Below are positions 1-4,321 of a stretch of 8,795 bases of DNA, in pieces. The DNA comes from Anaerolineales bacterium (GTDB taxonomy: Bacteria; Chloroflexota; Anaerolineae; Anaerolineales; Villigracilaceae): assembly GCA_015489255.1 (NCBI GenBank), contig WGAD01000310.1, positions 1 to 8,795 of the forward strand, in the 5' to 3' direction. Within the stretch, counting starts at the first letter, position 1. Every line of letters begins with the position of its first letter. The position numbers were made by a program, and so were the translations under genes. The notes beneath the pieces were generated by a model, which was not told the DNA's origin, searched no databases, and worked only from the letters and a program-made list of their open reading frames with translations.

Positions 1-21
1 GGAGATGTGTATAAGAGACAG
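1..21. other. Illumina Nextera (Tn5 mosaic-end) adapter remnant
   Basis: Positions 3-21 read AGATGTGTATAAGAGACAG, the 19-bp Tn5 mosaic end used in Nextera libraries. The two preceding G's match the end of the Nextera read-2 transposase adapter (…CTCGG before the mosaic end). The genomic sequence begins at 22, inside a CRISPR repeat. This is untrimmed library sequence at a contig end and should be removed before any analysis. It also means the left edge is artificial, so the array length cannot be judged. Confidence 0.95.
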
Positions 22-252
22 CCCTCGCGGGGAGCGTGGATTGAAACATTACCAGACGCGATCCATGTATGACAACAGCTCGTCGCTCCCCCTCGCGGGG
101 AGCGTGGATTGAAACTATGGTGGGGCGGGTTGCCCGCCCCACCATGCAGCGTCGCTCCCCCTCGCGGGGAGCGTGGATTGGAACCGTCCCGGGGCACTGG
201 CGCACGTTCAGCGCGCCGGTCGCTCCCCCTCGCGGGGAGTATGGATTGAAAC
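22..252 (+). CRISPR. Leader-distal end of a type I-C-like CRISPR array (4 repeats, 3 spacers)
   Basis: The 34-nt repeat begins GTCGCTCCCC and ends GTGGATTGAAAC. Copies lie at 22-47 (last 26 nt only, cut by the adapter), 82-115, 151-184 and 219-252. Spacers are 48-81 (34 nt), 116-150 (35 nt) and 185-218 (34 nt). Repeat positions 3-10 and 16-23 form an 8-bp stem with a 5-nt loop. The remaining 11 nt (24-34) match the length of the 5' handle left by Cas5d in type I-C systems. The family assignment rests on the GTCGC…GTGGATTGAAAC form of I-C repeats; no cas gene is present here. The ATTGAAAC end points right, so transcription should run left to right with the leader outside the window. Degeneracy agrees: the 151-184 copy has A31G and the 219-252 copy has C22T and G23A, typical of the old trailer end. 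Confidence 0.95.
117..145. repeat. Perfect 13-bp inverted repeat filling CRISPR spacer 2
   Basis: Bases 117-129 (ATGGTGGGGCGGG) are the exact reverse complement of 133-145, with a 3-base loop TTG at 130-132. The palindrome takes up 29 of the 35 bases of the spacer. G+C-rich GGGCGGG/CCCGCCC hairpins of this kind occur as dispersed intergenic repeats in many bacterial genomes, so the spacer may have been taken from such an element, including a chromosomal one. No T-tract follows, so it is not an intrinsic terminator. Confidence 0.85.
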
Positions 253-349
253 CAGCCGGCGCCCAGCCGCAATGCCGCACGTTTTCCCCACACGCGTGGG
301 GCGCTTGTCCTCTCTAGGGCGCTTTCAGATGCCAATATGAGCAGATTTC
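253..349. other. Trailer region after the CRISPR array, with a small hairpin
   Basis: No gene is seen between the last repeat and the tRNA promoter. A short hairpin, CCCCAC (286-291) / GTGGGG (296-301), sits 33 bases after the last repeat. Its surroundings (GTTTTCCCC…GCGTGGGGCGC) weakly resemble the stem-loop half of the CRISPR repeat, so it could be an older, strongly decayed repeat. The ATTGAAAC end is not recognisable and the resemblance may be chance. Nothing else is supportable here. Confidence 0.35.
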
Positions 350-377
350 TTGACAAGCAAGAGAAGGCGATTATAAT
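350..377 (+). promoter_or_regulatory. Consensus sigma70 promoter for tRNA-Leu
   Basis: A perfect -35 TTGACA (350-355) and a perfect -10 TATAAT (372-377) are separated by 16 bp. The start site would fall near 384, six bases before the tRNA 5' end. Strength and position fit a stable-RNA promoter. Confidence 0.9.
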
Positions 378-389
378 ACGCCTGCGTTT

Positions 390-475
390 GCGCTGGTGGC
401 GGAATAGGCAGACGCGCCAGGTTGAGGGCCTGGTGAGGGTTAAACCTCGTGTGGGTTCAAATCCCACCCAGCGCA
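390..475 (+). tRNA. tRNA-Leu (anticodon GAG)
   Basis: An 86-nt class II tRNA. The acceptor stem is GCGCTGG (390-396) / CCAGCGC (468-474) with discriminator A475. The anticodon stem CCAGG (417-421) / CCTGG (429-433) encloses the loop TTGAGGG with anticodon GAG at 424-426, reading CUC and CUU leucine codons, and G follows the anticodon as usual. A long variable arm (GAGG…CCTC, about 434-449) and a T-arm GTGGG TTCAAAT CCCAC complete the fold. The 3' CCA is not encoded (CA follows the discriminator), so CCA must be added after transcription. The gene is a single unit between its own promoter and terminator. Confidence 0.96.
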
Positions 476-484
476 CAGACAAAG

Positions 485-512
485 AGACCGGTTGTACGGT
501 CTTTTTTGTTTT
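485..512 (+). terminator. Intrinsic terminator of the tRNA-Leu transcript
   Basis: The stem AGACCG (485-490) / CGGTCT (497-502) with a 6-nt loop is followed by a T-rich tract (TTTTTGTTTT). It starts 10 nt after the tRNA 3' end and separates the tRNA from the DDAH gene. Confidence 0.85.
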
Positions 513-513
513 G

Positions 514-522
514 TGCTATAAC
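514..522 (+). promoter_or_regulatory. Possible extended -10 promoter for the DDAH gene
   Basis: TGCTATAAC (514-522) is an extended -10 element (TG, one base, then TATAAC) lying just after the tRNA terminator. A convincing -35 is lacking: TTGTAC at 492-497 is poor, and it falls inside the terminator hairpin. The start site would be near 529, giving a very short leader ahead of the AAGGAGG ribosome site at 531-537. The alternative source of expression is readthrough from the tRNA promoter. Confidence 0.4.
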
Positions 523-542
523 CGGGGGAAAAGGAGGTTCTC

Positions 543-1313
543 ATGACAAACCAGATAGCGATTGTGCGGGATGTGAGCCCAAACATCAACCAATGCGAGA
601 TCACCCACATCGAGCGGCAACCCATTGATCTTGCCAAGGCACGAGAACAACATCGGGCGTATGTGGACGCCTTACGCCGGCACGGGGTACAGGTGGTTGA
701 ATTGCCGGCCGAGGCTGCCTATCCGGATTCTGTCTTTGTCGAAGACGTGGCGATCGTCCTGCCCGAGGTGGCGATCATCACCCTGCCGGGGGCAGATACG
801 CGCAAGGGCGAGCGGGAGTCTGTGGCGGCGGCCTTGCGTCCTTACCGCGATTTGATCTTCATCGAGCCGCCGGCCTCGCTGGATGGTGGCGATGTGCTGG
901 TGTTGGGGCGGGATATTTACGTTGGGCTTTCAACGCGCAGTAACAAGGCCGCCCGACAACAATTACAGGCGGCGCTGTCCAGCTGGGGGTATCGGGTTCA
1001 TGGCTTGCGGGTGGCTGGGGTTCTGCACCTCAAATCGGCCGTGACGCGAGTAGGGGAGCGCCTGTTGTTGGTCAACCCGTCTTGGGTAGATGCCGCCGCT
1101 TTTGCGGGCTTTGAAACGGTAGCCGTGGACCCAGCTGAACCTTACGCGGCCAATGGTTTGTGGCTGGGGGAGACGGTCATCTACCCGACGGCGTATCCGC
1201 GTACGGCGGCGCGCCTGCAGGCGCGCGGTGTGCCGCTGGAGCTGGTGGACGTTTCAGAGCTGGCAAAAGCCGAAGGCGCGGTTACGTGTTGCAGCCTGAT
1301 TTTTACCGCTTGA
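543..1313 (+). CDS. N(G),N(G)-dimethylarginine dimethylaminohydrolase (DDAH)
   Basis: This 256-residue cytosolic enzyme of the guanidino-modifying superfamily hydrolyses methylated arginines (ADMA, monomethylarginine) to L-citrulline and di- or monomethylamine. Recognition is by motif order, which parallels animal DDAH: PDSVFVED (residues 61-68), SLDGGDVL (112-119), the substrate loop GLSTRSN (128-134), catalytic His162 in GVLHLKSAV, and catalytic Cys249 in EGAVTCCSLIF at the C-terminus. Cys249 is the first of the Cys pair, as in human DDAH1. Length is near the usual 250-285. The ATG at 543 follows AAGGAGG (531-537) with 5-nt spacing. The neighbouring binding protein and permease suggest amino-acid uptake linked to this reaction, but the binding-protein gene has its own promoter, so they are not one simple operon. 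No terminator is visible after the stop. An arginine deiminase is excluded by length and motifs. Confidence 0.92.
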   Translation: MTNQIAIVRDVSPNINQCEITHIERQPIDLAKAREQHRAYVDALRRHGVQVVELPAEAAYPDSVFVEDVAIVLPEVAIITLPGADTRKGERESVAAALRPYRDLIFIEPPASLDGGDVLVLGRDIYVGLSTRSNKAARQQLQAALSSWGYRVHGLRVAGVLHLKSAVTRVGERLLLVNPSWVDAAAFAGFETVAVDPAEPYAANGLWLGETVIYPTAYPRTAARLQARGVPLELVDVSELAKAEGAVTCCSLIFTA

Positions 1314-1342
1314 TTATTTACAGAGTGTTTATGTTCTGCGCA

Positions 1343-1370
1343 TTGACACCTGCTTTGCGCTCATTATAAT
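1343..1370 (+). promoter_or_regulatory. Near-perfect sigma70 promoter for the binding-protein gene
   Basis: Perfect TTGACA (1343-1348) and TATAAT (1365-1370) hexamers are 16 bp apart, the same architecture as the tRNA promoter. The start site would be near 1377, leaving a leader of about 28 nt that contains the TAAGGAGGA ribosome site. The ATG at 1369 overlaps the -10 box and would not be in the mRNA. Confidence 0.9.
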
Positions 1371-1404
1371 GAAGAAAGTTCTCACAAATTGTAAGGAGGA
1401 AGAG

Positions 1405-2184
1405 ATGAAACGCACCTTTTTGTTTGTCCTGGCCAGCCTGATGGTCTTTAGCCTTGTGTTGGCCGCTTGCAGCGGGCAAAGCCAGCCGGCTGCGGACGAA
1501 GGCGCCGAAGCCGTGATGAAGATCACGGTGGGCACGGACGCGACCTGGCCTCCCTTCGAGTATGTGGACGAAGGGTCCAAGGAGATCGTTGGTTTCGACA
1601 TCGATTTGATGAACGCCATTGCCGAAAAAGCCGGCGTGGAAGTGGAATTCGTCAATGTCGGCTGGGATTCCCTTTTGGCGGGCATGGCGCAATGCCAGTA
1701 CGACGCGGCCATCTCTGCGATGACCATCACCGAAGAGCGCAAAAAGAACTTTGCTTTTACGGACCCCTATTTTGCGGCTGGGCAGGTGGTGACGGTGGCC
1801 GTCGACAGCGACATCACCAGCAAAGATGACCTGGCAGGCAAGGTCGTTGGCGTGCAACTGGGAACGACTGGTGAAGAAGCCGCCAAAAAGATCGAGGGCG
1901 CTGAAGTCAAAAACTACGACGAAGTCAGCCAGGCTTTCCTGGACCTGATGAACGGTCAGATCGACGCTGTGATTGCCGATAACCCGCTGGCCCTGGGGTA
2001 CGTTGGGCAAAACAGCGACAAGATCAAAATCGTTGGCGAGCCGTTTACCGATGAATATTACGGCATTGCGGTTTGCAAAACCAACACCGAATTGCTCGAC
2101 AAATTGAACAAAGCCCTGGCCGAAGTCCAGGCCGAAGGTGTGATCGACGAATTGAGCGCCAAATGGCTGGAAAGCGGCGAATAA
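1405..2184 (+). CDS. Amino-acid ABC transporter substrate-binding lipoprotein
   Basis: A 259-residue SBP_bac_3 family (PBPb fold) protein that captures a polar amino acid outside the membrane and delivers it to the permease encoded next. The N-terminus (MKRTF, hydrophobic core, LAAC) is a lipoprotein signal with lipidated Cys22, followed by a short acidic linker (23-37). Family motifs are TDATWPPFEY (44-53), GFDIDLMNAIA (63-73), AISAMTITEERKKNFAFTDPYF (102-123) and QIDAVIADNP (185-194). Arg112 and Asp192 sit where family members bind the ligand carboxylate and amino groups. Substrate is uncertain; arginine, methylarginine, glutamine or another polar amino acid are possible. The start at 1405 follows TAAGGAGGA (1392-1400) with 4-nt spacing; an upstream in-frame ATG at 1369 lies in the promoter and is rejected. 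A terminator separates it from the permease, so it is probably made in excess. Confidence 0.93.
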   Translation: MKRTFLFVLASLMVFSLVLAACSGQSQPAADEGAEAVMKITVGTDATWPPFEYVDEGSKEIVGFDIDLMNAIAEKAGVEVEFVNVGWDSLLAGMAQCQYDAAISAMTITEERKKNFAFTDPYFAAGQVVTVAVDSDITSKDDLAGKVVGVQLGTTGEEAAKKIEGAEVKNYDEVSQAFLDLMNGQIDAVIADNPLALGYVGQNSDKIKIVGEPFTDEYYGIAVCKTNTELLDKLNKALAEVQAEGVIDELSAKWLESGE

Positions 2185-2202
2185 ATCGTTGACGGGCAAA
2201 TC

Positions 2203-2237
2203 AAAGCCTGCGAGGCCTGGCGCTCGCAGGCTTTTTT
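2203..2237 (+). terminator. Intrinsic terminator between binding protein and permease
   Basis: A 12-bp perfect stem (2203-2214 with 2223-2234, core AGCCTGCGAG/CTCGCAGGCT) and an 8-nt loop run into TTTTTT (2232-2237). It starts 18 nt after the binding-protein stop codon and ends 25 nt before the permease start. No separate permease promoter is evident, so partial readthrough would give more binding protein than permease, a common arrangement for ABC importers. Confidence 0.88.
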
Positions 2238-2262
2238 CGAATTCAGTAATTTGGGAGCAGGC

Positions 2263-3066
2263 ATGACCACAGAAAAAAACGAAATCTCTCTTCCCTCGGA
2301 GCAGCGTCCCGATGCGTGGTGGTGGCTGTTGGCAACGGTGATCGCTCTGATCGTAATTTTGGCGCTCTGGAAGCCAACGCCATATCGAGACATTGTGATC
2401 TTCGTGCGCGATGGCCTTGTGGTTACGCTGTGGGTCACGGTGGCCGCGTATGTCTTGACCTTGATCGTCGGTTTGTTTGGCGGTTTTGGCCGCTTGTCTG
2501 GTAACCGGGTTGTTTACGGCCTGACCACCTTCTACGTGGAAATTGTGCGAGGCATTCCGTTGCTGGTGCAATTGATCTGGTGGTACTATGCCTTTCCGGG
2601 TATCTTGCGAAATTTTGGCGAGAGTATGGGCATAGGCGTGCTCGCCAATTACAGCCCTAATCCGTACATCATGGCGATCGCCGGTCTGGTTTTTTGTTAC
2701 GGCGCTTATATGACGGAAATCTATCGCGCCGGTATTCAGAGCATTCCGAAGGGGCAAACCGAAGCGGCGCTCAGCCTGGGGATGACGCGCTACCAGGCCA
2801 TGCGTTTTGTGGTTATGCCACAGACCTTTCGCATCATCCTGCCGCCGATGGGCAATGAATTCATCGCTTTGCTGAAGGATTCCTCTCTGGTAAGCGCCGT
2901 AGCCGTGGCAGACCTCACCCGCCGTGGGCGGGAATACATGGCAGCCCATTTCCTGCCGGTTGAAACCTGGGTGATGGTGGCCTTGATCTACCTGGTGTTG
3001 ACCTTGTTTTCCGCTCGTATTGTGGCCTGGATCGAGCGACGGACGCAAATGGTCAAGGCGCACTGA
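2263..3066 (+). CDS. Amino-acid ABC transporter permease (HisMQ/GlnP type)
   Basis: A 267-residue inner-membrane subunit of a polar amino-acid importer. A short hydrophilic N-terminus is followed by hydrophobic segments at about 19-37, 52-74, 97-112, 134-150 and 235-255, with other less distinct ones between. The family motif TLWVTVAAY lies at 55-63 and VEIVRGIPLLVQL at 92-104. The EAA loop that docks on the ATPase is EAALSLGMTRYQAMRFVVMPQ (167-187), with the conserved Gly173. The C-terminal region has the family's KDSSLVSAVAVADL (205-218). The ATG at 2263 has GGAG (2254-2257) 5 nt upstream; an in-frame TTG at 2251 would remove that spacing and is less likely. One permease gene suggests a homodimer. 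No ATP-binding subunit follows: the gene ends just before a strong hairpin and a convergent gene. Confidence 0.94.
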   Translation: MTTEKNEISLPSEQRPDAWWWLLATVIALIVILALWKPTPYRDIVIFVRDGLVVTLWVTVAAYVLTLIVGLFGGFGRLSGNRVVYGLTTFYVEIVRGIPLLVQLIWWYYAFPGILRNFGESMGIGVLANYSPNPYIMAIAGLVFCYGAYMTEIYRAGIQSIPKGQTEAALSLGMTRYQAMRFVVMPQTFRIILPPMGNEFIALLKDSSLVSAVAVADLTRRGREYMAAHFLPVETWVMVALIYLVLTLFSARIVAWIERRTQMVKAH

Positions 3067-3095
3067 AAACGGAACGCTTCTTTGTGGGACAAGCG

Positions 3096-3128
3096 ACACG
3101 CCGCAGGCCATGCCTGCGGCGTGTGTTT
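3096..3128 (+). terminator. Strong hairpin terminator closing the transport block
   Basis: A 13-bp perfect stem (ACACGCCGCAGGC 3096-3108 / 3112-3124) with a 3-nt loop CAT begins 30 nt after the permease stop. The trailing T-tract is short (GTTT), so termination may be less efficient than at the other sites. It lies between convergent genes and could limit transcription from either side. Confidence 0.7.
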
Positions 3129-3168
3129 GCGTCTGGCGGGGCCAACAGTCGGCGGTTAGACCGCTTGA

Positions 3169-3456
3169 CTAACTCGCAAAGGGATACGAATGGGGTCTGT
3201 GTTGTTTGCGGTGTTCATAGTAGGCTGTGATGATAAACCGCTCTTGCCTGTCGATGACGACGACGATCTTGGTCAGGCGCTTGCAACGTTCGGGGTGCCG
3301 CTGCCGTTCGGCAAACGGCAAGTCCTTCAGTTGTACGCGCACTTTGTATCCTTTGGGAGCGTTGTGATACGCTCCATACTTGAGGATGGTACAAATGTCA
3401 CCGAGTGAGATGTTACGTGTTACAGACCGCAATTCAGCGTGTGCTGTTAGCTGCAT
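3169..3456 (-). CDS. Small DUF4258-like protein
   Basis: A 95-residue soluble protein of unknown function. The pattern HAELRSVTRNISLGDICTILKYG (6-28), then a basic middle with KDLPFAERQRH (44-54), then RLTKIVVVIDRQERFIITAYYEHR (60-83) follows the layout of DUF4258-like proteins: HA..R…R.I…I..IL..G, and a closing strand ending in IIT.Y. Such proteins are often small, mobile and sometimes next to zinc-finger or HTH partners suggestive of toxin-antitoxin pairs. No partner is visible here: downstream is the convergent permease end and upstream is yigZ. The start at 3456 has AAAAGGAG (complement of 3462-3469) with 5-nt spacing, and an extended -10 promoter lies upstream. It is probably a single-gene unit. 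The DUF4258 call is by eye. Confidence 0.7.
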   Translation of the reverse strand: MQLTAHAELRSVTRNISLGDICTILKYGAYHNAPKGYKVRVQLKDLPFAERQRHPERCKRLTKIVVVIDRQERFIITAYYEHRKQHRPHSYPFAS

Positions 3457-3506
3457 CTGCGCTCCTTTTGGTTGGGGAGGCTTTCCCCCGCGCCAGACAC
3501 AGGCTG

Positions 3507-3536
3507 ATTATATCAACTTTTCAGAGGAAATGGAAA
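3507..3536 (-). promoter_or_regulatory. Extended -10 promoter for the DUF4258-like gene
   Basis: Reading the minus strand, TGATATAAT (complement of 3507-3515) is a perfect extended -10, and TTTCCA (complement of 3531-3536) is a weak -35 at 18-bp spacing. The start site would be near 3500, about 45 nt ahead of the ATG at 3456. This separates the small gene from yigZ upstream. Confidence 0.65.
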
Positions 3537-3589
3537 AACAATTGCACGGTTGCGCGGACGACCTGAGGAGAGCAGCCTCTGCGCTCTTC

Positions 3590-4225
3590 TCATTCAACCG
3601 GCAGCAGCGCTTCCTGCTTTTCCAACAACAACAGGGAGAGCTGCCCGGCGCTCAGATTTGCCAGCTGTTGCTCAAATGCCTCCAGCTGCACGACCGGGAT
3701 CTGAAGCCTCAGGGTCACGTCGGCGGCAAAAGTCTCATCCTGGATCATAACGCCGCTTTGTCTGCAGAGACGACGGACGAGTTCCAGAAGGGGATAGGGG
3801 CATTCCAGGAGGGCGATTTGCACGCTTTCGCGGCGGGCGCGGGGAACGGAAGCGGTTACGAGCTGGGCAGCTTTCGTGTAGGCACGAACCAGGCCGCCGG
3901 TGCCAAGCTTGGTGCCGCCAAAGTAGCGCGTGATCACGAGCGCCACATCGCCCAGGCCGCTGCCGCGCAGGACAGTCAGCGCGGGGCGTCCTGCGGTGCC
4001 GGAGGGTTCGCCATCATCACTGGCGTATTCGGTCAGCGTATGGCCGCCGCCGATGATGTAGGCTGGTACGTTGTGCGTGGCGGTAGAAAATTCGCGCCGC
4101 ATCTCGGCGATGAAGGCGCGGGCTTCTGCAACGCTGAAGGCCGGCGATAGCGTGGCAATGAAGCGGGAGTTGAGCACGGTCATCTCCCGCCGGATGCGCT
4201 GGTAGGGGACGAGGTAGTCGTTCAT
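3590..4225 (-). CDS. yigZ: YigZ / IMPACT (UPF0029) family protein
   Basis: A 211-residue cytosolic protein. The N-terminal IMPACT domain (about 15-125) carries the family signature: SRFIATL (20-26), HNVPAYIIG (51-59), SDDGEPSGTAGRP (69-81) and VITRYFGGTKLGTGGLVRAY (97-116). A DUF1949-like ferredoxin-fold domain follows (about 135-195). Length matches bacterial YigZ at about 200 residues. The biochemical role is not settled; eukaryotic IMPACT regulates translation through Gcn1/Gcn2, while bacterial homologues are uncharacterised or variously annotated. The ATG at 4225 is chosen because it gives the family N-terminus, but no good ribosome site precedes it. An in-frame TTG at 4252 has none either. 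A TATGAT box (complement of 4262-4267) could be its -10. The gene lies 97 nt after the protease stop, with a hairpin between, so coupling to the upstream operon is uncertain. Confidence 0.93.
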   Translation of the reverse strand: MNDYLVPYQRIRREMTVLNSRFIATLSPAFSVAEARAFIAEMRREFSTATHNVPAYIIGGGHTLTEYASDDGEPSGTAGRPALTVLRGSGLGDVALVITRYFGGTKLGTGGLVRAYTKAAQLVTASVPRARRESVQIALLECPYPLLELVRRLCRQSGVMIQDETFAADVTLRLQIPVVQLEAFEQQLANLSAGQLSLLLLEKQEALLPVE

Positions 4226-4277
4226 AATAGGAAAAGGCAGCCTGGATGGCAAGAAGTTGTCATCATATCCCTCTGGG

Positions 4278-4305
4278 GAGGGAGGGCGGTTTGGTGCCCT
4301 CCCTC
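4278..4305 (-). terminator. G+C-rich hairpin between the protease gene and yigZ
   Basis: Arms GAGGGAGGGC (4278-4287) and GCCCTCCCTC (4296-4305) are perfect complements with an 8-nt loop. On the minus strand it begins 17 nt after the protease stop codon. No T-tract follows, so it may be a Rho-independent terminator of poor quality, a 3'-end stabiliser, or a processing site rather than a clean stop. Confidence 0.5.
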
Positions 4306-4321
4306 GGGTTGGCGATGAGGT

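Noticed and set aside
3..21. Mosaic end read as a Tn5-family transposon end
   Set aside because: It is the exact engineered mosaic end preceded by Nextera adapter bases at the contig edge, so it is a library artefact.
69..317. Open frame with repeated RRSPSRGAWI units
   Set aside because: It is the translation of CRISPR repeats and spacers; the periodicity comes from the array and no ribosome site is present.
390..475. tRNA-Leu as an integration site for a mobile island
   Set aside because: No duplicated tRNA 3' end, integrase or other island gene is visible in the window.
1318..3111. 597-residue minus-strand open frame
   Set aside because: It is antisense to two well-supported genes (binding protein and permease) and the terminators between and after them, with no family motif of its own.
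3380..4150. 256-residue plus-strand frame opposite yigZ
   Set aside because: Shadow of the conserved YigZ coding strand and the DUF4258-like gene start; no recognisable domain.
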